From: Phallusia fumigata
Lineage: Eukaryota; Chordata; Ascidiacea; Phlebobranchia; Ascidiidae
Assembly (NCBI GenBank): GCA_008931825.1
Contig: QXVZ01032668.1
Location: forward strand, 1 to 28,431
Reading direction: 5' to 3'
DNA length: 28,431 nucleotides
In this document: positions 1-25,226 of the stretch, in pieces
How the letters are laid out: every line of letters starts with the position of its first letter
Numbering within the stretch: the stretch's first letter is position 1
Position numbers and translations under genes: made by a program
The notes under the pieces: generated by a model
The model's database searches: none
What the model was told of the DNA's origin: nothing
The model's input: the letters and a program-made list of their open reading frames with translations, nothing else

Positions 1-224
1 CTTCATCACCAACGAAGTAAAACCTGCATATAACAGAAGCCCAATCCTAATTTTAGCAGTATTGCGATATAGTTTGTTTATCACACGAACACTGTATTTC
101 TAATTCTGTAAAACATATTACTCCTTGGTTACATCAAATGCATTACTTGTTGTGATACTTTACAGTGCGCGATATTTAGTTTTCAGACGAATCTATCAAA
201 TTATTTAACACCAAACATTTTTAC

Positions 225-14498
<14,274 letters not shown>

Positions 14499-14526
14499 GT
14501 TTAACTGACCAGTTAAACAAAACAAT
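14499..14526 (-). promoter_or_regulatory. Candidate splice acceptor just upstream of the dynein start codon
   Basis: Reading the minus strand, a T-rich run ending in CAG (AG at 14506-14505) lies only six bases (TTAAAC) before the dynein ATG at 14498. This could be the 3' end of a 5' UTR intron or a spliced-leader trans-splice acceptor. Trans-splicing close to the start codon is known in tunicates. No spliced leader can be seen from this sequence. Confidence 0.4.
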
Positions 14527-16039
14527 ATGTAATCAAGCTGTATTTATTTGATTAGGGATTCAATCTATATTGCTGCCTGCAAAAAATGTTTTATAAAACA
14601 GTAGTTATAAGTATCAGTGACAGATGGGGCAAAATTAAATTTTTCTTGAGCAACAAACTTTTTCCATTGAATGAATAAATGCAACAGATGTTAAAGGAAT
14701 AGATGGTCGGTTATTTGGCTCTTGGGTAAATCCTACTGCGTTTACAGTGTAGAACCAAGCAAGGTAGCCTCGCAGGTCGCAGGAAAAAAATTAAAAAGTT
14801 AAGGAAATTATACGCCACAACACACAAACGCAGCAACGCCACGCAACACCTTGCGAATGGTCGTGGCCTTCAAACCAAGGAACGGCAAACTTGGGTGGCC
14901 ACGCATGAACAAATTTGTAACGCATGAGTAAGCAAATCATTTGATTTTTTGACATTATTAATCAGTTTTCTCTGTCTCAAAAACAGGGGTGCCTTTGAAA
15001 CAATATCACATGAACCGTAATTATTGCAGGCACTTGAAATTTCCCACATCGAATAAATCGCAGATGCCCCATACGAAAGGCAGAACATTCTCCAGGGAAG
15101 AATCTAAATGTATACATACATACACAGATAGATTTCGGTAATAAGTAATCAAGAGACTTTTTCGGATAAATTCGACATACGGAAAACCAGCGATCAAGTG
15201 CTTTATGAATAAAGAACACATGATTCGTTAAGGATTAGTCGAACTTGAACCTACATACCACTCCCCGATTAGAGAAATATGTTTCTGAACCCTTGCGGAC
15301 AGAACGGTTTTGTGCGCCATTGCTCTTGCGCGCCTTGCCCGTGAGATTGAGAACGATTGGACTGACTGACGTGGTTGTTAAATTGTTTTTGTTTTATTTT
15401 GACAGCTGTTGCTACTGTTGGGTAACAGTTCCTATTAGTGCAGACTCAAGTCAAGTGGCTTATAGTTTGTTTAAAGTTTCACATTATCAAAGTTTTTTTT
15501 TAAGTCTAAAGTTATCTATCCAAGACCTTATTTAGTGATAAAGAATGTTCGTAGTTTCGTACTGCCTCATTTGAAACAGTAAATGATGTTCATAATTGAA
15601 TTTTCTAGAAACGTTGTTTTGAATCCAGAGCATCGAATTTCTTGCATGTCAATATTCCATGTTACTTTTCGCTAAGGAATGTGGCAAATGTATGCTCCCA
15701 TACGCTTTTCGTTGCAATGTAAAAATTTGCAAAACAACTTGTGGGCTGCATTGTGCAAGCCTGTCTAAAAGGCAATAAAACAAATTATCTGTTAATAGTC
15801 AATACAGAGGCTTAAAACTTTCTTCAAACCTTAGGTCTAGGGAAGGTTCTTTTATTTCCTGGAATTTTTTATTCCCAGGATTCAGAAAAGAAAAAAATTC
15901 TTGGGACCCCAACAAAATAATTTGACAATTTGTTGATGCCTAATTACGTCATTGCAACGACCAAAATTAGATTTAGCTGCAAATATTTAATTTTTTGTCA
16001 CCTAACATGACTTTTGCAATATGTTAAACTGCATTTTTA
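14527..16039. promoter_or_regulatory. Divergent spacer between dynein heavy chain and the SR factor
   Basis: The two start codons face away from each other with about 1.6 kb between them, so the promoters of both genes are expected here, possibly shared. No convincing coding exon is visible; the short open frames lack similarity and splice support. The parts 14820-14910 and 15290-15380 are richer in GC and CpG than the surroundings and are the best candidates for promoter or 5' UTR sequence. A TGACGTG motif, like a CRE half site, lies at about 15367-15373. An imperfect hairpin lies at 14862-14903. None of these has direct evidence of function. Confidence 0.4.
14862..14903. repeat. Two-step hairpin in the divergent spacer
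   Basis: CGTGGCC (14862-14868) is complementary to GGCCACG (14897-14903). Inside it CCAAG pairs with CTTGG across a 10-base loop. This gives a 12-bp interrupted stem in a GC-richer patch about 370 bases upstream of the dynein ATG. Confidence 0.5.
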
Positions 16040-16051
16040 TTGTCTATATGC

Positions 16052-16096
16052 ATGACTGTTGATTATGTTTTAGCACGCTTAAAAGAGACTTCAAAA
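16052..16096 (+). promoter_or_regulatory. Candidate 3' splice site in the 5' UTR of the SR factor
   Basis: A T-rich tract ends in TTTTAG (AG at 16072-16073), 23 bases before the chosen ATG at 16097. An in-frame ATG at 16040 lies upstream of this acceptor, and translation from it would add 19 unrelated residues. The acceptor suggests that those bases are intron or outron and supports the start at 16097 (MSRGGG). It could serve a 5' UTR intron or spliced-leader addition. Confidence 0.4.
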
Positions 16097-17013
16097 ATGT
16101 CGCGTGGTGGTGGTGCAAGACCTCCCCCTGGAGTTGATACTATGGTTTCATTAAAAGTTGACAATCTGACATACCGTACTTCACCTGAAAGCTTAAAGAG
16201 GGCTTTTGAAAAATATGGCGATGTTGGTGATGTCTATATTCCTCGTGATAGGTAAGATATTAAACTTTTATGCTTGTTGTTCTGAATGTGAAAGTGGTTT
16301 TGGCCCCAAACATTTGTAATAATACACCTAAACAATTAACTGCATGGTTTTTGTTTTTTTAAACAAAAACATTTTACTTTGTGGGGCAGGTACTCAAAAG
16401 AAAGTCGAGGTTTTGCATTTGTAAGATTTTATGACAAACGAGATGCAGAAGATGCAATGGATAGCATGGATGGAAAAATGTTGGATGGTCGAGAGTTAAG
16501 AGTGGCAATGGCACGATACGGCCGGCCAAATGAACCTGCCAGAGACTATGGTAGAAGCCGTTATGGTGGACCTCAATCGTATGGACGACGTCGCCGCAGG
16601 TAAGATAAACAGGTTTTTTACTGGAGGTATTACAAAAATTCAAACAATTGTGTACATTTTTTTGAAGATCAAGGTCATATGAAAGAAAAAGAAGCTATTC
16701 AAGATCTCGTTCACGCTCACGTGGCAGAAGACATTCCAGTCGCAGCAATTCAAGATCCAGAAGCCGTTCCAGGAATAGAGATCGTGGTAGAAAGCAAAGT
16801 TCTTCTCCGGCTAACAGACGAAGGTAACAAATACAATTTAAGTCGTTTTTGCACAGCAATGAACAGTTGCCATAAACACTAATTTTAACTTTAAGTCCAA
16901 CCCTTAAAACTATCAACAATAAACTTTTATTTTTGTCATTTAGCCGCTCAAGATCTCCCCGCAGCTCCCATTCGAGATCAAGATCCAAGTCTCCTGTTGC
17001 AAATGGTGATTAA
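16097..17013 (+). CDS. SRSF2: SR-family splicing factor, SRSF2/SC35-like
   Basis: This gene encodes a nuclear SR protein that binds exonic enhancers in pre-mRNA and recruits the spliceosome. Four exons, 16097-16251, 16390-16599, 16668-16823 and 16944-17013 (stop TAA), join in frame to 591 nt, or 196 residues. A single RRM spans about residues 17-98. RNP2 is LKVDNL (19-24) and RNP1 is RGFAFVRF (58-65). The stretch [20 protein letters not shown] with GDVYIPRDR, and then [28 protein letters not shown], follows vertebrate SRSF2 almost residue by residue. A Gly/Tyr/Arg-rich hinge follows. An Arg-Ser domain (about 117-190) ends in [12 protein letters not shown]8 and other one-RRM SR proteins fit less well. 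The protein is slightly shorter than the 221-residue human one, because the RS tail is shorter. Its promoter faces the dynein gene. Confidence 0.94.
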
Positions 17014-18150
17014 ACAGGTTCTGTCATGAGGACAACTTACTTCAGTGCTGCAGTCAATCCTGTATACTTTTGGCATGGTAAATTTTGAAAATGCCTGTTT
17101 TGTAATGTGAATCATACGAACTCTGGCACGAATCATCAAAAGGATTTAACAAAAAGCTATAATTTGGCAGTGCTGCCACATGGTGTGAATATCAATGCTA
17201 TTTGAAATATGTTAGAATTTTGTGTACTCTAAATGTAAATCTGTTGTTATTTGCCAAAATGTGTACAGTCTGAGTCAACTTTCCTTTTGCCGATTTACTC
17301 ATTGTGTAAACTGTTGTTCAAGGGCACATGTTTGCTGTCTTATGGAATCAGAATTTGTGGCAGGGAGCAGTTGTGTGATCCGGATAAGCAGTGTCATGTT
17401 TGGTGATGATGCAGATTGTAAAGTTAGAGAAGCAGTTTGCGGTCATGACATCACATGCTGTGGCTGTTTGAAACCCTACAAAAGCGGGCTGCTGTGCACC
17501 TGACTAGAAAAATATTACTGCCGAGTTAGCTGTGAAAGGTAGCAGAGTTTGATAAAAATTGTTGTTAGTCTGCACATTTTTGTTGTGCCTCGAATATTAG
17601 CTTTAAACTGCACCTTTTTAAGTAAACTGGCTCACATTGGGTAAATGTAAGGCTCCCTTTTTAAGAAAACGTACTTTTTTTAATTCACTGCTATGGTATT
17701 TGAAAAAAATCCCAAGAATTATTTAGTTCCACCTTCGGCAGCTATTGAAAATGTCAGGCAAATGTTTACAAAGAGGACTTTCTATCCAAAGTGACTTTAA
17801 TATGGTACATTGTATTACTTATTTTTGACCTGACACATTCCCCTAATTTTAGTAGGTTTTCCACCCATAATGCATGCTTTGTAGTTCTGGTTGAAAAATA
17901 TGTCGAGCTGTAGCCATAACATTTCAGACTTGAGTAATATTTTCTGCTGCTGGTCATCCACGGATTTCTGTGATGGTAACAACTTCACCGATAAAATCCA
18001 ATTGGTAAGTTGGAATGTCTTCAGAAACGCGGTGTGTACTGTACACAGGGGTGCCCCATGGTATCTGCACAGGTTTGTTTATTTTGTTTGTTTTTTTATG
18101 AATGTTTTGGTTTTTAACCAGATATTTTTACAGTAAATTCTATAAATCTT
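17014..18150 (+). other. Probable 3' UTR of the SR factor
   Basis: The sequence after the stop codon is T- and TG-rich and contains no recognisable coding exon. I see no canonical AATAAA in the first kilobase. A TATAAA variant near 18141 and an ATTAAA near 18779 are weak polyadenylation candidates, so the 3' end is not fixed. SRSF2 in vertebrates has a long regulated 3' UTR, which makes a long UTR plausible here. Confidence 0.35.
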
Positions 18151-18814
18151 TCCTCGTGCATTTTTGTTTCTTTTAACTGTTTGATATTGATAGAACAACA
18201 CAGATCAAAACCTCTTACACATGCCAGCAGTGTCTTTTGTGTTGAGCCTTGCTTATTAGTGGTTAAAATCAAATCAGCATTGGTTGTTGAAGGTATGCTA
18301 TCTAAGATATTTTAATGCTCTAGGTTTTGAGTCTATGTAACCAAAATTGATTACAATTATCCAAGATGTTTTAGTTGTTAAGTACTAATGTTTGTACTAG
18401 ACCCCATTCGTGAAACACAATTGTGCATTGGAAGTATGTAATATAAGCATGCAACAGTCACTTGTTAAACACAAAACAACACCCTCAAAGGGCTGTTTTA
18501 TGGCCTCAATTTTTTAAAAACTTTAAGCATATGACACCCTAACTGTGTACACAAAAGTATTTGCAAGCCCATTTTAATGGCCTAATTTAAAACCTAGTTG
18601 TTTTTGTTTAAAAATGTTTCAGTGCTAGTTTACCCAAAGACACTAAAATGCCACAAAAGGGCAGAGCAGCATGGACATGAACGAAATCTTGTGCACAGAA
18701 TCTGCCGAACTTTTGTATGAGTTCATTTGTCTGATTGTCAGATGCCCTTATTATAGAGCAGGTGTTTCATATACCGTATTAAAAATAGGGATCTTAAAAG
18801 TAGAATAGCTGCTG

Positions 18815-18830
18815 ACTATTCTAGAATAGT
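18815..18830. repeat. 16-bp perfect palindrome
   Basis: ACTATTCTAGAATAGT reads the same on both strands. Further AATAG/CTATT blocks lie just outside it (18801-18840), making a small cluster of inverted AATAG motifs. This may be the core of a small MITE. No function is claimed. Confidence 0.6.
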
Positions 18831-20366
18831 TGAACTATTCAAGTCGTATATTAATTTTGGCAGTATGACACACAGAATTGCAAGCAACAAAACAACTATA
18901 AAGGACTGTTTATTTAACTTAAGTACCCCATGGCTTTTATTACATCTCATGCAACCCGAGGGTTATCTGCCTTTAAACGTCTAAATCCAAACAACGTCAG
19001 ACGTCCAGTCATTACAGTGTAAAAACGTTTGTATGTGAAAGGCCTAAGCCAGTAAGGCAACTACCGTTTTCCGCCCTGATGCAACTTTTGAAGTTGCTAC
19101 GCCCGTGTGTTGTTACTAATTGTTGTCACATTGTACACATGGCTGAGAATTAGCTAAAGGGGAAAACAAACAGCTTTGTATCGGCGCTGTTGCGTTTGTG
19201 AATGGTACTAGCATTAACACGAGGTGCAGACGAATTGCGCACGCTCGTTTAACATTTGTTTTTGACAAAAAAATATCGGTCCCAATTACCCGATATAAAC
19301 GGCAAATTTGGATTCGAATCCTTAGGTTTCGATGTTCTGCTTTGAACATCCCTAACTAAAAATTACCCATTTGGCGAAACAGGGCCCCAACCATTTTGTT
19401 TTCCTTGACTAGTCATTTCTTTGTTGTTTTTTTGAAGATACACTGTGTTTTCCTGAACACATAATTGTGTGAAGATCAATATAACATTATTCGGGGCATA
19501 GATACAAACCTCATTCTAACTTGAGTTCAACGAAAAGTAATGCAACGCAGTGTTAACTAAAGGAGTGCGTTGTCATTACACATACACTACCTACAATCCC
19601 TTCAAACATTTTTTTCGCACAATTTCCTATTTGTACAATGGACATGACGAAATAATAGTTGCGCCCCGAATTGACAGTGCCACGAGTTTATAGAGGTCAT
19701 CCAACATGTTGGGCCGAGTGTAGGAACTTGGTGTATGTTGCAAATTTTCAACACAAATTGGCAAAGTATGTCTCCACATAATCTACTGTTGGGTTACAAA
19801 CGTGTACCACGACGTATCGCAGTATTCCAACACACATGACTGAATTTTTTGTAAGAGCATGTTGGGTGTTTATTCCTTCGCTCAACACGAATAAATTCCT
19901 TAGATGCAAATGCAAAACTATACCAGTGTACTGCCGCAACCAAATATCACATTGAATAGTAAAAACACACATGATTATCCTGACAGTGGCACAGGTGCCC
20001 ATCTACGCGTGAAGTCGCAATTGCACATTATCTACCCTTTTACACCCGGCCGTTGGTCTTTCACACACGATACTCTCTGGTGTATGTACCGACCGGCCAA
20101 TGAAAGGCGGCCCCATAGTACTCCGTTGCATGTAATAGGTTTCCTGATGCCATTTCTGTGCCTGGCCCTTACTCGAAACAAACATACACCGCGTTCGTCC
20201 GAAGATCAATAGCGGTCTGGTGCAAAGGGTTATGTTAGAAAATACCAAGTTTGGTTATGCTACGATTATGTACGGCGTTAACATATTTGCTTGTGCACTG
20301 CGCGAAACTGCATCCTCGTTCTTGTTTCATTAGGTTTCAAATTGTACTAGTGCGATTTTTCTGGTT

Positions 20367-20431
20367 CTTGTCCACACTAGCACGGCCCACATGTCAACTT
20401 TCAAAAAATCTGTTCCGTGAGCCAAAACAAG
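20367..20431 (-). repeat. Second, diverged copy of the intron-4 hAT-like fragment
   Basis: This stretch aligns with about 12301-12367 in the same orientation. Shared blocks are TTGTCCACACT, then CAC.GCCC, then CAAAAAATCT or TAAAAAATCT, then a GCC-AAA block. Spacing is nearly the same. The terminal CAGGGGTGGGC is missing here. The two copies in one window indicate a dispersed repeat family. Confidence 0.5.
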
Positions 20432-22752
20432 ATTCCGGTTCAACGCAAAAGAAATATATAGTGATTTATATTCATACAAATCGACCGTGCATAAAGTGTA
20501 ATTTTTATACGTATACAATGTAGTGGTGAAACTGTAACGCCTTTTACAAATCGTTTGGGCTTGTCGTGCGATGCGAGTGTAAAAATAAAATTACATTTTA
20601 TTGACGGTTTGGTTTGGTTTAAAATTTCAACCATGGGCCGCCAAAGTATTCTAAAAAGCGCTCGAATATGCTGTTGAAAGCTGTGTCTGTGCTTGTAGTG
20701 TGTGGAAAAAGAAGCACGTTGTTTTGTGCGTGTTACATACGGTTAAGTAGCAACACGTTTTATTTCATTTGTTGCAATCTAAAGGGTATCGTGATGTTGT
20801 TAAGTTCATTGTACGAAAAAAGGGCTTTAATTAACACTCGAATTGAAGAAGAGACGAGATGTAAGATAATTTTTGTTTTTGCTACAGAGAGAATTGTTAT
20901 GTTCCACTTGGCTGATTTATGTTCACCTTTCTTTTAATCGTGTATCGTAACTTCGTTCATCCGCGCGTGAGGGCATGAGTATGTGTCTGAGTCAAGACGA
21001 CATGCCGGTAGGAGAGTTTGTGTGTTTAAACAAATCTTTTTGAGAACTTCTTACTGTTTACTGTTGTAGCAAATAAGTAATAGTAAAAACCCATTGAAAG
21101 CTGTGTTTTTAAACCATAGCCCTGGGATTTCGTGCAGTCCTGGTTACACAACGGTGGATATGTTGGATGTTCTTATTTCTTTCGTGTGTTACATGCATAA
21201 ATTTAGGAGCAACTGGACTTCATAACGTGCAAGTCATTTACATGTGCAGTGTGACCAATTACCGAGATTTAATTTTATGAATTTTTTTGTAAAGCATAAC
21301 TTGCCATGTAATGTTCACCACCGTCGTTGTTTTAACACAAACATTCCTTGCTTAGTCAAGATAGTGCGGGCATCGCTGAGGGCAGTGATTCGAGTGGGCG
21401 TGTTCTCCAAAAGGATTTCCTGTGTCACGATCGGCGTCTAGAAAACTGCAAATTAATCTGAGTTTTGGCAATAGTGCTGCGTGTCTTCACAATCGATGCC
21501 TGTCCTTTTTTAAATGTTGATTTATTATTAATGATGTAAAAGGGTTATCAAGGCATCTACGACACAAGCATAATGACAAACTCCATAGTATAAAATTATG
21601 CCAACCAGCATGGCTGCTGCACACATTTCAGATCGTTTAACAAATTATATTGCCCATCTAAAAAAGTGTATCACAAATTGAGTGGAGCTGACGTAACAAA
21701 TGTCGCTGTGAATATCTCAACATAAAGGAAGCTTTTCTGATTGAATCCAAGAGGGCGAGTTGTGTTTGGTCCTCATGTGCAAAAGATGCAATAAATACTT
21801 CAATTGGAATATGGGCCCATTTATTTGGGATTGATTTAGTATCGCAGAATATATACTACAAACAAACCCAAAGGATATGACGCAACCATACTTGTTTTCT
21901 GTTGGTCATTTCAAGCATTTAATGGAAAGTATTATGCGAAGTTGGCAACATTTAAAACTTTTTTGAAGTACACTGTGAATATGAAGTGTGCCCTGATGTG
22001 ATTCGTGATAAAACAAACTCAACTGAAGTTTTCAGGCTCAAGTGTTTGAAGGATTGTAAAAATATAGGATTTTAACTATTCCTAATTATTCAAAAAATGA
22101 AACAAGTGAATTGTTTTAATCAATTCTAAAAAATACGACTAACAAGAAACCCTGCCGGTTTTAAGCGCTAAAAGAAATATGTTTGATAGTGCACAGACTA
22201 ATAAAGAGTTTGGAAAAGTGCTGTTCTAGTGGCAAAACTGGTTGGTTAATAACCCAAGCAGAAATTTATCTCCGGGCCGTGTCTAAATACGTATGGCGTA
22301 CCGGACCATCCACGTCAGGCCCGAACATGCCCATCGTGCCTCAGCCTTATTCGTACGTACGGGAGAGGGTTGACATTGAAACACCCCCGTACATGGGACG
22401 TACGTCAGGATTATGTTTGAAGTTTCCACTCACTCAGTGATAGTTTTTCGAATTTTATTAGTTTAGGTGCGAACGGAAAAGGAAAAAACAAAATTAATAA
22501 ATTTTCAAAATATACGCTTACTGGACGTTCGACACATAGTGATCCGTTGAACTATCGCCGGTATCCCGCCTACTTTTCAGTGGTGTATGACTTGGATGTG
22601 TCATATTGCGAGCGTCGCGCGTTTTTCGTGAAATAATGTTTTCCCGTTGATAAATGTCCATTGTACAAGGCGTTTAAGACTTCGCATCGCTAAACTGAGT
22701 TGATCGTGTGTAGCGTGAAAAACGAAGACAACTGAGGGCACAACAAAAACTT

Positions 22753-22789
22753 AAGTATTTGTTTAAACTGTTCCACAGTTTAAATACTT
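22753..22789. repeat. Hairpin with 9-bp and 5-bp stems
   Basis: TTTAAACTG (22762-22770) pairs perfectly with CAGTTTAAA (22776-22784) around a 5-base loop. AAGTA (22753-22757) pairs with TACTT (22785-22789), leaving a 4-base bulge. It is short for a microRNA precursor and AT-rich. Confidence 0.6.
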
Positions 22790-23623
22790 TCACAGGTAGG
22801 CTACAGCTTTCACCACCCATAACTGTATGTTAAAAAATTAAATCCCCTGTAACGAAAATGTATGTGCGTTTCTTACTCAAAATTGAAGCAAATAGCACAT
22901 GCTTTCAGAGGCTTTTTTTTCTTTCCTCGTCTCGCTGGTCTTTCACCACTGCTGTGAAGTTCTTCGAAGACCATAATTTGAATTTTAACGACTTTGACCA
23001 TTCAGTTTTATTCTAAAACACAAAGGGTCACAATTAGCAAATAAAACTATAACTTTACACAAATGAAGGTACAAATTAATGAGTGAAAGACAAACGGGCG
23101 GGCATAAGTGGTAGATAATTTCTGATTGGGAAGGGTGAAAATTAAAACAGTAAGCGGAGAGGCGGAAAAATTTAATACATATTGAACGTAAAAAAACACT
23201 GAATGAAAACAGAAAGAAAATCAAAGGCACAGTCCGAATTTAAATAAATCGACCTGATGGTGTGTTTTCTTAACAGTCATTGTGAGATAAGTCGGTGTAC
23301 TAATACCACCCCGCGCGCGTTACTATATGTTTAAAGGTCCGACAAGGGCTTAAACTAACAGTTTTAACTCGGTTTATAAGCGATCTTTTCATGGGGCGGC
23401 GGGGTACACGATTTATTGCGTTTAGGTCTGTATAATGGGTCCCGTTCCATTAAGAGGGCATGTTTTGTTTTCACTCTGTTTTTTTTACTGTCCAACACCT
23501 GTTTGTTCCCACGCTTTGGTAAAAAAGTCGATTAGTTCCAATTTGAACACTTGGTAGATGAGCATCTGAAGTTGTGCACTGTAATTTTTGACCCCAGTTG
23601 TCCAGTTGACTTATCAGTTAACC

Positions 23624-23969
23624 CAGCGCTTCCCGAACTGGGTCGCAAAACTCTCTCTGTTAGGGTCGCGAAGCATTTCCAAGTGCTGTTACATGGGTAG
23701 TCAGCTGCAAAGTCTATAATTCGTGTAAATCCCAGCGAACTTAATTACTGTATAACTGTAAGAGCCATGCACATAATATAAACATATTTAAAGTCGCAAA
23801 ACAAAGCTTCGCACATTTTATTGTGATCTTAAAACTGATCTTGTAACTGTTCTAAGAACTTGCATGAATGAACTGAGTAATTGTTTAATACCGTACCAAC
23901 GCACTGTACTGCCATTCTTGATGGCCCGCCAAAACTGGGCCGTGAGTTGAAAAGGGTTGGGAACCACTG
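23624..23969. mobile_element. Non-autonomous hAT element (MITE), about 346 bp
   Basis: The left end is CAGCGCTTCCCGAAC followed by TGGGTCGC. The right end, read from the other strand, is CAGTGGTTCCCAACCCTTTT. These are imperfect terminal inverted repeats of the CAGTGGTTCCCAACC type, widespread in hAT elements of animals. The flanking 8-mers AGTTAACC (23616-23623) and GGTAAACG (23970-23977) agree at five of eight positions, compatible with an old and decayed 8-bp target duplication. There is no transposase frame inside. Confidence 0.65.
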
Positions 23970-24159
23970 GGTAAACGCACAAAAATGTAAAAACTGCACT
24001 ATTTGTAAGTCACCTAGATGGTGCATATTTTGACATTTTGGTTCGATCCACTTCATTTTCCCATTTTACCCGCAACATTTAATTGTTATAGAAATTCGAA
24101 ACGTAGATTTTTGGGTGCTTTTAGGTCAAAAACTGTAGCTTCAAGTTGAACCATAGAAT

Positions 24160-24251
24160 AGATAACTTGGTAAGTTATCTGTGATTAAACGCAGTCAAGC
24201 GAAACATCGCACCGTTTCGGATCCAGTGCAATTCTTCACGCTGTCCGAAAC
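24160..24251. repeat. Pair of adjacent perfect inverted repeats
   Basis: AGATAACTT, GGT, AAGTTATCT (24160-24180) is a 9-bp perfect stem with a 3-base loop. Thirty-three bases further, GTTTCGGA (24214-24221) pairs with TCCGAAAC (24244-24251) across 22 bases. Nothing coding is nearby. They could be part of a small transposon, a structured RNA or protein binding sites. Confidence 0.55.
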
Positions 24252-25226
24252 CGAAACCAATTTACTTGTCTTGTTCGCTGACTGTTCTGCCGTAAATGCG
24301 TTACAGCAGTTTTAAAAGTTTTGTATTCATTTTGTTAATTTTTGTATATTAGTCCTTCTACTTTACTGCCGTATGGATCAGTACAGAACAGCAATATAGT
24401 TTCAATTTCAAATGTTGTAAACAGTAACGCAATTAATAAGGAAAAGTGATGCTGCAGTTAATGTATTTAGGTAGGGTGGAACTCGTAGTTCTGCGTATGA
24501 ATAAAAAATGTTTGGTCATTAAAAAATGAAGTAATTATTAAAAAAGTGAATAAAGTTGAAAAACAATGTAGTTACCAATCGATGAATCATTGTGATGGCT
24601 CTTTGCTATTGTAATGTAGTTACCAATTTAAATTCTGCTGAAATTGCATTGTATAAATGAGATTGGAAGGTGCCAAGCGAAATACTTCAGTTAATGCACT
24701 AAAGAATGACCTTCTGCATTACCTGAAGTAATGAAACCATGAAAGGAATGATGATAATGGTTTTTAAGCATATCAGTTAGGCATCATTCGTTCATTACCC
24801 TTTTGTTTACTTTCTGCGTGTTGTCACCCAAATATGTTTTTTCATAGAATAGTACCAGTTTATCGAGAAATCAGAGTGTATATTAACCAGCGTGAACTGG
24901 CGCACATTGCAATATCTTAAAAACTAATACTGACAGGATTCTGAAATTTTGACACAATATTTAAGGTCATTTAAACATTCCAGCTCACAAACAGAACAAA
25001 AATTTTTTTTTAATTAACATGCATATTTTGAAATTAGAGCTTAAAACAAGCCCATACATGACGTTTTAGCAAATCTAACATAAAAATTATTCCTGATATT
25101 TTGATTTATTACGCAGTCGGACAATAAATTATCGCTCAAATTGAGTTTCAGTTTTGTAGAAGTAGAGTCTGATTTTATGATTGCACCACTCTTTTTTTGT
25201 GTTGCCTGGAACCTTTGTAAAGTTAA

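Larger units (their letters stand above)
18151..25226. other. Gene-poor intergenic DNA
   Basis: Over about 7 kb I find no exon I can assign on either strand. The longest open frames (about 60-102 codons) have no recognisable family, unusual composition for protein and no consistent splice borders. The region holds a hAT MITE (23624-23969), the repeat at 20367-20431 and several inverted repeats listed separately. GC- and CpG-richer patches at about 19060-19270, 20030-20220 and 22270-22420 stand out from the AT-rich background and may be regulatory or old repeat DNA. Confidence 0.5.

Noticed and set aside
15245..15535. 96-codon plus-strand open frame upstream of the SR factor
   Set aside because: No known motif, low-complexity hydrophobic end and no splice link to the SR factor frame.
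17222..17503. Cys-rich 93-codon open frame after the SR factor
   Set aside because: The cysteines come from TGT/TGC in a TG-rich 3' UTR; spacing does not match a zinc-binding or secreted domain that I recognise.
19310..19321. GGATTCGAATCC, like a tRNA B box
   Set aside because: Flanking bases do not form a T-arm, acceptor stem or anticodon arm on either strand; it is a simple palindrome.
19904..20212. 102-codon open frame in the intergenic region
   Set aside because: No family likeness and no supporting splice sites; an opposite-strand frame of similar length overlaps it, as expected by chance.
22183..22440. 85-codon open frame in a GC-richer patch
   Set aside because: No recognisable domain. 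The patch itself is kept as a finding, but a protein call is not supported.
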